A DNA stretch of 13,450 bases from an uncultured Bacillota bacterium. GTDB lineage: Bacteria > Bacillota > Clostridia > Oscillospirales > Oscillospiraceae. The DNA lies in the NCBI GenBank assembly GCA_947383275.1, contig CANDCW010000070.1:1-13450 (forward strand). The letters are read 5' to 3'. Under the pieces are notes generated by a model, which was not told where the DNA came from, ran no database searches, and worked only from the letters and a program-made list of their open reading frames with translations. How positions within the stretch are numbered: position 1 is the stretch's first letter; each line of letters opens with the position of its first letter. This document shows positions 1 to 6,428 of this stretch, piece after piece. Both the position numbers and the translations under genes were made by a program.

Positions 1-2
1 CC

Positions 3-473
3 CAGTTTTTTGGCGTTCGGGCCGCTGCGGACAACATTAGTCAGGGGCAGGGGCACTATACAGCGGATCTGTTTCAGGAGGATTTTCCACAGTTCTTTAC
101 CATGGGGACCGGGAGCGCCCTTCTCCCAGTAACCATGCTGGAGGAGTTTATCCGTCAGGCCAACGATGTGATCGCCCCGGACCGCTGGAAGGAAAGCTGG
201 CGGTATGCCGCTGGGCTATATGTGGCCCATTGTGCGTCGCTATACCTGCGCACTTATTCTGACAGCAACACTACCCCGACGCAGGCGGCGGACTCCGGGG
301 CGCTGGTGGGTGTTGTGAAGTCCGCCGTCATAGGGGACAGTTCGGTGAGCTACGACACCGACGCGCTGACACGGGCCACGGCTGGCTGGGGGGATCTGAA
401 CGCCACCCAATACGGGCAGCTGCTGGCAACAAAAGCCCGTCTTGTGGGGATGGGGGGGACCTACGCCATATGA
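3..473 (+). CDS. DUF4054-type head-tail connector protein, 5' end outside the window
   Basis: Likely adaptor placed on the portal at the head-tail junction of the virion. The frame is open from the first complete codon (position 3), with 33 codons before the first ATG at 102. Those codons include FQEDFPQFF, which resembles the N-terminal 'F..DFP.F' signature of DUF4054 connectors, and no ribosome binding site sits at a usable distance before 102. The true start therefore lies left of the window and an ATG-102 start would truncate the protein. Other family-like parts are a helical RYAAGLYVAHCASLYL segment, a VGDSSVSYD stretch, and a C-terminal 'TQYGQLL..KARLVGMGG' motif. The stop overlaps the next start as ATGA (470-473), indicating translational coupling with the head-closure gene. 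Family assignment is from recalled motifs, not a search. Confidence 0.75.
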   Translation, partial: QFFGVRAAADNISQGQGHYTADLFQEDFPQFFTMGTGSALLPVTMLEEFIRQANDVIAPDRWKESWRYAAGLYVAHCASLYLRTYSDSNTTPTQAADSGALVGVVKSAVIGDSSVSYDTDALTRATAGWGDLNATQYGQLLATKARLVGMGGTYAI

Positions 474-979
474 ACTATGGGGATTGGTACACCGACCTTG
501 TGGACGTGCACCGGGTGCGGAGCGTAAAGGAAGGAAACCTGACCAAGCAGGAGCGCGCCGTCGTACTGGCCGGCGTGCCCTGCCGGGTCTACCGCAGCAG
601 CGCCCATCCCCCGCGCATGGGCCATCCCGCCGCCACAGCGGAGGACGGCGGCGACAAGCTGGCCTGTGCCAACGAGGTTGACATACGGGCCGGGGATGAG
701 CTGCTGATCCGCCGGGGGGCGCGGTTAGGCCGGACCCGTCAGACCATGAGGGGCTTCGCCGGGGAACCCGCCTATTTCTATGAGCCCTTCGGGGCGGTCA
801 TGCCCGGGTTGGCCCATCAAGAGATTGGACTGCTCCAGCGGGAGTATTTGAAGGGGGATGGTCCGGATGAATCTGGGGGAGGGGCTGGGGGCGAAGGTTC
901 TGGAGCTGGAGAAACACGCCCCCGGTATCCGGTCGAGGCTGTCGGGGATTGCGGAGGGAGCCACCCTGCGGGCTATTGA
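470..979 (+). CDS. YqbH-like head-closure (minor capsid) protein with an out-of-frame C-terminal tail
   Basis: Position between a DUF4054 connector and an HK97-gp10-like gene, and size, fit the YqbH/DUF3599-type head-closure protein that seals the connector. About the first 130 residues look like a folded domain: MNYGDWYTDLVDVHRV at the start, a small-barrel-like middle (AGVPCRVYRS, ADIRAGDELLIRRGARLG-like stretch) and a final EIGLLQREYLKG. The last ~37 residues are Gly/Pro-rich low-complexity and lie almost wholly over the next gene in another frame, so they look like read-through rather than domain. A single extra G in the G run at 853-857 would make the frame end at TGA 868-870, forming a normal ATGA junction with the next gene's ATG 867. 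Either this is a natural long overlap, a recent one-base deletion, or a sequencing error. Starts at ATG 470 by 4-nt overlap. Confidence 0.65.
   Translation: MNYGDWYTDLVDVHRVRSVKEGNLTKQERAVVLAGVPCRVYRSSAHPPRMGHPAATAEDGGDKLACANEVDIRAGDELLIRRGARLGRTRQTMRGFAGEPAYFYEPFGAVMPGLAHQEIGLLQREYLKGDGPDESGGGAGGEGSGAGETRPRYPVEAVGDCGGSHPAGY
851..857 (+). promoter_or_regulatory. Ribosome binding site deciding the neck-gene start
   Basis: AAGGGGG lies 9 nt before ATG 867 and directly against ATG 858, favouring 867. The same G run is where one missing G would explain the displaced stop of the upstream frame. Confidence 0.6.
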
Positions 980-1379
980 AAAGGCCGAAGAGCTGACGCC
1001 GCCCAACACCTTCGGGGAAGGGGAGGCGCGGGGCGTCAACATGATAACCGGCTCGATGGCCCAGCATTGGGGCTCGGACAGCAGGGCCCGGCCCGCCGAG
1101 ACCGGCTCCGGTTTCGTCACAGAACTGGCCAACAACATGGAGTACGCCAGTTATGTCAACGATGGGCACCGAATGGATAGGCATTTTGTGCCGGGCCTGT
1201 ACGTCGATCCGGATACCGGGCTGCTGTCCCGCGACCTGGAGCGGGGTGTGGGCCTTATGGTGGGCGCCAAAACCACCTATGTTGAGGGCCTGCACATGAC
1301 TGACGAGGCCAAAGCGGTGTACGAGGAGGTCGTGGAGGCGGAGCTGGATCAGCTGACACGGGAGGTGTTTGGTCCGTGA
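867..1379 (+). CDS. HK97 gp10-like neck / tail completion protein
   Basis: Predicted neck protein joining the closed head to the tail terminator (HK97 gp10 / XkdI-YqbI position). Visible hallmarks are an N-terminal helix with LEKHAPGIRSR, then 'EKAEELTPPN', a 'TGSMAQHWGSDS' turn, and a central 'NNMEYASYVNDGHR' stretch that resembles the 'N.VEYA.YVE.GHR' motif of the gp10 family, followed by helical 'TDEAKAVYEEVVEAELDQLTREVFG'. ATG 867 is preferred: AAGGGGG at 851-857 gives a 9-nt spacing, whereas ATG 858 would sit directly against it. The ATG-858 form would add three residues. The 5' part overlaps the upstream reading frame by 113 nt. The stop overlaps the next start as GTGA (1376-1379). Confidence 0.75.
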   Translation: MNLGEGLGAKVLELEKHAPGIRSRLSGIAEGATLRAIEKAEELTPPNTFGEGEARGVNMITGSMAQHWGSDSRARPAETGSGFVTELANNMEYASYVNDGHRMDRHFVPGLYVDPDTGLLSRDLERGVGLMVGAKTTYVEGLHMTDEAKAVYEEVVEAELDQLTREVFGP

Positions 1380-1828
1380 TCTTCACTATGCAGCGGCTGT
1401 CCCGGTCCCTGGCGGACTACCTGGCCCCGGCGCTCCCCGGCGTCACCTTCTACGACAACCCCAACCAGCAGGGTACCGCTTTGCCCGCCATGTTTCTCCA
1501 GCGCACCAAGGCGAAAATTGCCAAGAAGATGGGAGGCCGCTTTCTGCGTACCCTGGGCCTTGACCTGGTTGTGCTGGTGGACTACAACCGGACAGACATG
1601 GATGACCAATACACCGAGGCGGCGGACATCCTGGACGGGATGATGGAGATCTTTCCCTATTCCAGCGGAGAGAATCAGGCCAATGTCTGGCTGCGCACCT
1701 ATGAACGCAACTGGTTCATCCAGGACGAAGCGCTGCACTATAAGTTCGACCTGAAAATCTGGGTGGCCAAATCAGAGGATGACATGTTGATGCGGTCCAT
1801 CCAGTCCTACACCGAGGAGGTATCATAA
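1376..1828 (+). CDS. Tail terminator protein (DUF6838 / YqbJ-like)
   Basis: Likely caps the finished tail tube and provides the head-joining surface, the role assigned to YqbJ/XkdJ-type proteins found between the gp10-like gene and the small YqzN gene. At 150 residues it has the usual size. It starts with a helix (MQRLSRSLADYLAPALPG), then a 'VTFYDNPNQQGTALPAMFLQ' strand segment, a 'RTLGLDLVVLVDY' strand, a helix ('YTEAADILDGMMEIFPY') and closing strands ('HYKFDLKIWVAK'). This alternation fits the alpha/beta tail-terminator fold. GTG 1376 is chosen as the start because it overlaps the previous stop as GTGA; an internal Met lies at residue 5. The stop TAA shares one base with the next ATG (TAATG at 1826-1830). 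Confidence 0.72.
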   Translation: MIFTMQRLSRSLADYLAPALPGVTFYDNPNQQGTALPAMFLQRTKAKIAKKMGGRFLRTLGLDLVVLVDYNRTDMDDQYTEAADILDGMMEIFPYSSGENQANVWLRTYERNWFIQDEALHYKFDLKIWVAKSEDDMLMRSIQSYTEEVS

Positions 1829-2004
1829 TGGCTGAAAAGATCAAAGAGGCCCCCGTCCGGTATCCCACGGCACAACTGCTGGCCAGCGGGGCACTGAGCG
1901 GTTACCAGCAGGATTTCGCCAAAGCCCTGCTGACCGGATCCGCGTACACCATTCAGGAGGCGAGAGCTGCCCTGGACAAATTTTTCAAGGGAGGTGCCCG
2001 CTGA
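1828..2004 (+). CDS. Small YqzN/YkzM-type phage protein (58 aa)
   Basis: A 58-residue protein between tail terminator and sheath, exactly where B. subtilis skin and PBSX carry the small YqzN and YkzM proteins. It begins MAEKIKEAPVRYP, then a helical 'TAQLLASGALSGYQQDFAKALL' part, and ends with 'YTIQEARAALDKFFKGGAR'. The ending matches the recalled family pattern of '(K)YTLEEV...I..F(M/L)KG.V'. It is a real gene: GAGGAGGT at 1814-1821 lies 6 nt before the ATG, the start shares a base with the previous stop (TAATG), and its stop shares a base with the sheath start (TGATG, 2002-2006). The molecular role of this family is not known to me; a tail assembly or minor structural role is only suggested by its conserved place. 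Confidence 0.75.
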   Translation: MAEKIKEAPVRYPTAQLLASGALSGYQQDFAKALLTGSAYTIQEARAALDKFFKGGAR

Positions 2005-3341
2005 TGGCAGGCGGAAATTGGACCGCACAGAATAAGATGCGGCCCGGAATCTACATCAACTTCAAGAGCGCCGCGAACCCCACCCCCACCCAGGGGACGC
2101 GGGGGACCGTAGCCATCGCCAAAGCGCTGTCCTGGGGTGGCGCCGGCGTCATGGAGATCGCGGCCGGGGAGGACACCGCCCCCTATACCGGCTACCCCAT
2201 CACCGCCCCCCAGTCCCTGTTCCTGCGGGAGATGTTCAAGGGCGCCAACGTGTCCGGCGGCCCCACAAAGGTGCTGCTGTACCGTCTCCCGGCTGCGGGC
2301 GCTGCTGCGGCATCCGCCAAGCTGGGCGAAATAACCGCCACTGCCGTCTATCCTGGTACGCGGGGCAATGACATCTCCGTGTCCATCGCCGCCGATGTAA
2401 ACAACCCGGACGGGTTCGTGGTGTCCACCATCGTGGACGGGGCCGTGGCGGACAACCAGTTTGTCAAGGACGGGACGGAGCTGATTCCCAATCAGTGGGC
2501 GGGGTTTTCCGGCTCCGGAACGCTGTCCGCCAATGCCGGCGTGACCCTCACCGGGGGCGCGGACGGGACAGAGGATCCCGCCGCCTATGCCGCGGCGCTG
2601 GAGGCTTTGGAGCCCTATTCCTTCGATGTGCTGGCCTATGACGGCACAGACAGTACGGTGCGGCAGGCTATGGAAGCGTTCGTCAATCGGCTGGCGGGGC
2701 AGAATGGGCGGTACTGCCAGCTGGTGGTTTCTGGAGCCCGGGGTGCGGACAGCCCCTATGTCATCAACACCAACAGCGGCGTGGTGCTGGAGGACGGCGC
2801 CCAGCTGTCCGCCAACGAGACGGTGTGGTGGCTGGCCGGAGCGGAGGCCGGGGCGCAGTATTATCAGTCCTTGACCTACGCCGCTTATCCCGGCGCGGCG
2901 GACGTGGCCGTCCGGCAGACGGACAGCCAGATTGAGGCGGAGATCAATTCCGGAAACATCGTCCTGACGCGGGAATTTGGGCACGTACGGATTGAGACCG
3001 ATATCAACACGCTGATCACCTACACCCCAGATATGGGCAAAGTGTTCCATAAAAACACCGCCATGCGGGTGTGCTCCAACCTGGCCAACGACATCTACCG
3101 GGAGTTTTCCCTGAACTACCTGGGCAAGGTAAAGAACAACGAGGAGGGCCGGGGGTTGTTCAAAGCGGCCATCCTGGGCTATCTCAAGACCATGTACGAC
3201 CGGGGCGCGCTGGGCAAGCGGCCCACCGGGGACGACGTCACAGTGGAGCGGGGCGAGGAGCCGGACAGCATTGTGATTACCATCGCGATCCAATTCGGCG
3301 ACGCCGTTGAAAAGATCTATCTGACCATTTCCGTGTCATGA
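2004..3341 (+). CDS. Contractile tail sheath protein (XkdK/YqbK-like)
   Basis: Forms the contractile outer sheath that drives the tail tube into the host envelope. At 445 residues it matches the PBSX-type sheath. Features in order are an N-terminal linker arm (MAGGNWTAQNKMRPGIYINF), a first domain beginning 'RGTVAIAKALSWG' (residues ~33-45), a middle domain with 'ATAVYPGTRGNDISVSI' (~110-128) that is typical of sheath proteins, a Rossmann-like part with 'EPYSFDVLAYDGTDSTVRQAMEAF' (~200-225), a central 'NETVWWLAGAEAGA' segment, and the C-terminal part with 'VRIETDINTLITYTP' and 'FHKNTAMRV' followed by the closing strands 'SIVITIAIQFGDAVEKIYLTISVS'. The strand-forming N- and C-terminal arms are the elements that knit neighbouring subunits in known sheaths. 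AGGGAGGT at 1988-1995 gives an 8-nt spacing. The identification is firm even without a search. Confidence 0.93.
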   Translation: MAGGNWTAQNKMRPGIYINFKSAANPTPTQGTRGTVAIAKALSWGGAGVMEIAAGEDTAPYTGYPITAPQSLFLREMFKGANVSGGPTKVLLYRLPAAGAAAASAKLGEITATAVYPGTRGNDISVSIAADVNNPDGFVVSTIVDGAVADNQFVKDGTELIPNQWAGFSGSGTLSANAGVTLTGGADGTEDPAAYAAALEALEPYSFDVLAYDGTDSTVRQAMEAFVNRLAGQNGRYCQLVVSGARGADSPYVINTNSGVVLEDGAQLSANETVWWLAGAEAGAQYYQSLTYAAYPGAADVAVRQTDSQIEAEINSGNIVLTREFGHVRIETDINTLITYTPDMGKVFHKNTAMRVCSNLANDIYREFSLNYLGKVKNNEEGRGLFKAAILGYLKTMYDRGALGKRPTGDDVTVERGEEPDSIVITIAIQFGDAVEKIYLTISVS

Positions 3342-3357
3342 GGAAGGAGGGATATCT

Positions 3358-3831
3358 ATGAGCTTTCTGTTAGAGCGCGACACGCTTCACGGATCCGCCG
3401 GGAAAGCGGTCATCATTCAGGACGGGCAGGTCAAAGACCTGTTCGGTGCCAAGAATGTCAAGACCCAGGCGGAGATTTCCTCCACCGAAATGAAGGTGAT
3501 TGGGACCAAAAAGGCACAGGATAAACCGGGAAGCGTCAAGCAGACGGGTACTATGACCGTGTACTACGGCACCCCGCTTTTCCTGGATATGCTGGCTCAG
3601 TACATCCGCAACGGCGTCATGCCCTACTTCAACCTGCAGACCACCAATGACGATCCCACAACCACTGTGGGCGTCCAGACCGTGGTCTATTACAACTGCA
3701 AGCTGAGCGGAACCATCCCGCTGTCTATCCTGGACGCTGAGGCTGATATGCTGACGATGGACATCAGCTTTACCTATGAGGATTTCGAACCACTGTCCAC
3801 GTTCCATGATCCCGCCGAGACAGGCAACTGA
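3358..3831 (+). CDS. Tail tube protein (XkdM/YqbM-like, DUF2001)
   Basis: Forms the inner tube through which DNA passes. At 157 residues with a near all-beta pattern and position directly after the sheath, it matches XkdM-type tube proteins. Recognisable segments are the N-terminal 'DTLHGSAGKAVIIQDGQVKDLFGAKNVKTQAEI', a 'GTKKAQDKPGSVKQTGTMTVYYG' loop-strand region, the helix 'PLFLDMLAQYI', and the 'FNLQTTNDDPTTTVGVQTVVYYNCKLSGTIPLSILDAE' strands, ending with 'MDISFTYEDFEPLSTF'. The ribosome binding site is unusually strong (AGGAAGGAGGG, 3341-3351, 6-nt spacing) and begins on the last base of the sheath stop, which suits a protein needed in high copy. It is separated from the sheath by 16 nt, so translation is reinitiated rather than coupled by overlap. 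Confidence 0.9.
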   Translation: MSFLLERDTLHGSAGKAVIIQDGQVKDLFGAKNVKTQAEISSTEMKVIGTKKAQDKPGSVKQTGTMTVYYGTPLFLDMLAQYIRNGVMPYFNLQTTNDDPTTTVGVQTVVYYNCKLSGTIPLSILDAEADMLTMDISFTYEDFEPLSTFHDPAETGN

Positions 3832-3848
3832 GAAAGGAGAACATCAAC

Positions 3849-4256
3849 ATGAGCAATCTGAACGCATTTCTGCACCCGGTCAACACCGTAGATAAGCAGG
3901 AGGTCATCGTCTCCGACCGTTTCTGTGACGAGAACGGCAAGCCTGCTCCCTTCGTGATCCGGCCCATCACCCAGGAGGAAAACGAGAAGCTGATCCGGCT
4001 GTCCACCCGCCGGGTGAACGTGCGGGGCCAGAAGGTGGAGCGGCTGGACAACGGCGAGTATGGGCGGCGCGTGGTGGTGGCGGCCACGGTGACGCCCGAC
4101 TTCCGCAGCGAGGAGATGTGCAAGGCCTACGGCACGATGGACCCGCTGGAGGTCCCCGGCAAGATGCTGCTGGTGGGCGAATTCAACCGGCTGTCCGACG
4201 CCATCCTGGCGTTGTCCGGCCTGGACGATGACCCGGAGGAGCTGGCAAAAAACTGA
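3849..4256 (+). CDS. Tail assembly chaperone, zero-frame product (XkdN-like)
   Basis: Short form (135 aa) of the tail assembly chaperone that coats the tape measure during tube polymerisation and is absent from the virion. It follows the tube gene and precedes the tape measure, the invariant chaperone position, and resembles XkdN (Phage_TAC family): 'NAFLHPVNTVDKQEVIVSDRF', 'FVIRPITQEENEKLIRLSTR', 'VAATVTPDFRSEEMCKAYGTMDPLEVPGKML' and 'LVGEFNRLSDAILALSGLDDD'. The 'P-F-x-I-R-P-I-T-x-E-E-x' stretch is characteristic. The zero frame ends gcA-AAA-AAC-TGA, so the stop follows directly after a canonical -1 slippery heptamer (4247-4253). AAAGGAGA at 3833-3840 precedes the ATG by 8 nt. A longer frameshifted form is listed separately. 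Confidence 0.88.
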   Translation: MSNLNAFLHPVNTVDKQEVIVSDRFCDENGKPAPFVIRPITQEENEKLIRLSTRRVNVRGQKVERLDNGEYGRRVVVAATVTPDFRSEEMCKAYGTMDPLEVPGKMLLVGEFNRLSDAILALSGLDDDPEELAKN

Positions 4257-4420
4257 TGGATGGCGGGGACCCGGACACCGCTTTGGCGTACTATATGTTT
4301 GTCAACCACGGCTGGAGGCCGTCTGTGGTGTCCGAGCTGCCCGCCAGAGAGCTGATTTTATTGGAGCTGTTCATGCTTAAGGAGATTGAAGCGCGGAAGA
4401 ACCCGAATGGAGGCGGTTAA
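3849..4420 (+). CDS. Tail assembly chaperone, -1 frameshift fusion product (190 aa)
   Basis: Long chaperone form made when ribosomes slip back one base on A AAA AAC at 4247-4253. The joined frame continues from base 4253 as LMDGGDPDTALAYYMF and onward, to TAA 4418-4420, abutting the tape-measure ATG at 4421. Length is 135 + 55 = 190 residues. The extension is helical and contains an 'ALAYYMFVNHGWRPS' segment followed by 'LPARELILLELFMLKEI', the sort of helix pair expected of the T-like domain that binds the tape measure in lambda G/GT and the P2 E/E' systems. Support: exact heptamer in the right phase, an open -1 frame spanning the whole gap to the tape measure, and a family in which this mechanism is established. 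The frame could alternatively be a separate 54-aa gene from ATG 4256 (TGATG), which cannot be excluded from sequence. Confidence 0.8.
4247..4253 (+). promoter_or_regulatory. Programmed -1 ribosomal frameshift slippery site A AAA AAC
   Basis: The heptamer is in the zero-frame phase gcA|AAA|AAC and is followed at once by the TGA at 4254-4256. A GGAGGAG Shine-Dalgarno-like run at 4235-4241 lies 5 nt upstream and may stimulate slippage, although the usual stimulator distance is about 10-14 nt. Downstream, GCGG at 4263-4266 can pair with CCGC at 4278-4281, a short stem starting 9 nt after the heptamer. That stem is weak evidence by itself. The slip ratio sets the chaperone short:long ratio. Confidence 0.82.
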
Positions 4421-6415
4421 ATGGCGGTAATTCGCGAGGAATATGTATTAGGCGACCGGTTTTCCGGCACATTTAACCGCCTCTTGAACCTTTTCCAGCG
4501 CTCCAATCGCGCCGCCCAGGCGGCGGCGGCCAGTCAACAGCGGTTCACAGCTGCGTCCGGCAGACTGAATACTTCCCTGGGACGGACAGCGGGCGCAGCT
4601 GCGCGGACATCGTCTGCGCTGACCTCCATGAACAGCAAAACAACAGACCTGTCCGGCAAGACGGAACGTGCCGCCAGCGCCCAGGACCGCATGAACAAAA
4701 GCATGCGTGGGGGTGGGAACGCCGCATCCGGCCTGACCAAGCGCATTCTGTCTCTGGCCGGAGCCTATGTCAGCCTGCGGTCCGCCCAGAAGTTCATCAA
4801 TATGAGCGATACCTTTGTCCAGACAAAGGCCCGTCTGGACCGGATGAACGACGGGAAGCAAAGCACTCCCGAGCTGCAGGACATGATCTACCAGTCCGCC
4901 ATGCGGTCCCGGGGCAGCTATCAGGATATGGTGGATATGGTGGGCAAGCTGGGCACGATGGCCCCGGAAGCATTCAGCAGCAACCGGGAGCTGGTGGCCT
5001 TCGCGGAGCAGATCAACAAGCAGTTCACCCTGGCGGGCACCAGCACCCAAGGGGTTCAAGCCGCCATGCTCCAGCTCACACAGGCCATGTCCTCCGGAGT
5101 GCTGCGGGGGGAGGAATTGAATTCCGTGCTGGAGCAGGCTCCCACCATTGCCCAATCCATTGCCAAATACATGGGCGTGTCCATCGGGGAAATGCGGGAG
5201 CTGGCCTCCGAGGGGCGCATCACCGCCGATGTGGTGAAAGCGGCCATGTTTTCAGCGGCAGAGGAGACCAACGCCGCCTTTGAAAAGATCCCCATGACAT
5301 TCGGCCAGGCGTGGACAATGGCCTCCAACGCCGCCGTGCGGGCCTTTGAACCCGCCATGCAGAAGCTGAACGACCTGCTGAACAGCGAGCTGGGACAAAA
5401 GGCGCTGGACGGCCTGATTTCCGCCTTCGAGCTGCTGGGAAGCATCGCTTCCTGGGTAATCGATCTGCTGGCCCAAGGGGCGCAGTGGGTGGCGGACAAC
5501 TGGGACTTCGTGTCTATGGTCCTGCAATTTGCCGCGGGGGCGTTGATGGCCCTGGCTTTGACGTCTGCCGCCGCTGCCGCTGTTCACATGGTAAGCTGGG
5601 CGATTGCGAACTGGCCGGTTACACTGCTCATTCTTGTCATAGGGGCGGCTATCGCCGCCATGTATCAGATGGGCATGACGAGCGAGGAGGTTGGAGCAAA
5701 AATCGGCGCGGTGTTCGGCTGGCTGTACACATTGGGCTACAACCTCGTAGCGGCGGCGTGGAATCTCATCGCCACATTTGCGGAATTTTTTGCCAACGTG
5801 TTTGACAACCCGGTAACGGCCATCGCCAATCTGTTTCTGGGCCTGTTCAACTTCATTATGGACATCGTTTCCAACGCCGCCGGGGCCATTGACGCCCTGC
5901 TTGGCTCCAATATTTCCGGGGCGGTGAAGGGGTTCCAGAACAAGGTGAACGATTTTGTACACAGCATCTTCGGAGAAAACGAGGTCAAAATTGCGCGGAT
6001 GGATCCGCTGGACTATCAGGCGACGATGGACAAGTTTTCAGCCACTGGGGCCAGTATCGGAAAAGCCCTGGACAATTTCAGCTTTGGCGGCGCGTTCGGA
6101 AAGGCCGCGAACGGCCCCAGCTTTGACTACAGCGCCATGCTGGGCAGCATCCCCGGCGATCTGGGCGGTATCAAAAATGATACCGGGGCTATCAAACGCA
6201 GCGTGGCCATGTCAGAAGAGGATATAAAAATGCTGGTGGACATGGCGGAACGCAAGTACATCAACAACGTCAACCTGACCGCCCAGACCCCGGTCATCAA
6301 CGTCCACGGGCAGAACACCGGGAACTCCGAGGCGGATGCGGTATGGCTGGCGGACACGCTTCAGCGGATGCTCATTGAGCAGGCGGCCAGCCATACCGAT
6401 CTGAACTACACGTAA
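4421..6415 (+). CDS. Tail tape measure protein
   Basis: Sets tail length and occupies the tube lumen, then is ejected ahead of the DNA. At 664 residues, using roughly 0.15 nm per residue, tail length would be near 100 nm (inference). It begins with a helical, Ala/Ser/Arg-rich region (residues 1-110). A tape-measure N-terminal domain (TIGR02675-like) follows at about 111-312 with 'YVSLRSAQKFINMSDTF', 'LQDMIYQSAMRSRGSY', 'LAFAEQINKQFTLAGTS'-like and 'AMSSGVLRGEELNSVLEQAP' motifs. Strongly hydrophobic segments lie at about 367-415 and again at about 425-490, the membrane-active part. The C-terminus (about 500-664) is soluble and lacks a visible peptidase or lysozyme domain. GGAGG at 4409-4413 gives a 7-nt spacing, and the start abuts the chaperone frameshift stop with no gap. 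Confidence 0.93.
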   Translation: MAVIREEYVLGDRFSGTFNRLLNLFQRSNRAAQAAAASQQRFTAASGRLNTSLGRTAGAAARTSSALTSMNSKTTDLSGKTERAASAQDRMNKSMRGGGNAASGLTKRILSLAGAYVSLRSAQKFINMSDTFVQTKARLDRMNDGKQSTPELQDMIYQSAMRSRGSYQDMVDMVGKLGTMAPEAFSSNRELVAFAEQINKQFTLAGTSTQGVQAAMLQLTQAMSSGVLRGEELNSVLEQAPTIAQSIAKYMGVSIGEMRELASEGRITADVVKAAMFSAAEETNAAFEKIPMTFGQAWTMASNAAVRAFEPAMQKLNDLLNSELGQKALDGLISAFELLGSIASWVIDLLAQGAQWVADNWDFVSMVLQFAAGALMALALTSAAAAAVHMVSWAIANWPVTLLILVIGAAIAAMYQMGMTSEEVGAKIGAVFGWLYTLGYNLVAAAWNLIATFAEFFANVFDNPVTAIANLFLGLFNFIMDIVSNAAGAIDALLGSNISGAVKGFQNKVNDFVHSIFGENEVKIARMDPLDYQATMDKFSATGASIGKALDNFSFGGAFGKAANGPSFDYSAMLGSIPGDLGGIKNDTGAIKRSVAMSEEDIKMLVDMAERKYINNVNLTAQTPVINVHGQNTGNSEADAVWLADTLQRMLIEQAASHTDLNYT

Positions 6416-6428
6416 AGGGGGATCCGGG

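Noticed and set aside
102..473. ATG 102 as the true start of the connector gene
   Set aside because: The frame is open to the window edge, the FQEDFPQFF family-like motif lies upstream of 102, and the AGGAGG at 76-81 is about 20 nt from that ATG.
442..681. Plus-strand 79-codon open frame overlapping the connector and head-closure genes
   Set aside because: Arg/Gly/Pro-rich out-of-frame reading across two well supported genes.
1953..3293. 446-codon open frame on the minus strand opposite the sheath gene
   Set aside because: It is a shadow of the GC-rich sheath gene: composition is His/Gly/Arg/Val-rich without recognisable domains, and the plus-strand sheath is certain.
4256..4420. Separate 54-aa gene starting at ATG 4256
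   Set aside because: Possible through TGATG coupling, but the in-phase A AAA AAC heptamer and family precedent make a frameshift extension of the chaperone the better explanation; the nearest SD-like run is 14 nt away.
5252..5962. 236-codon minus-strand open frame opposite the tape measure, plus other minus-strand frames at 4448-5155, 7091-7759 and 9029-9826
   Set aside because: All lie fully opposite identified genes, have no ribosome binding sites or domain motifs, and reflect the scarcity of stops in GC-rich DNA.
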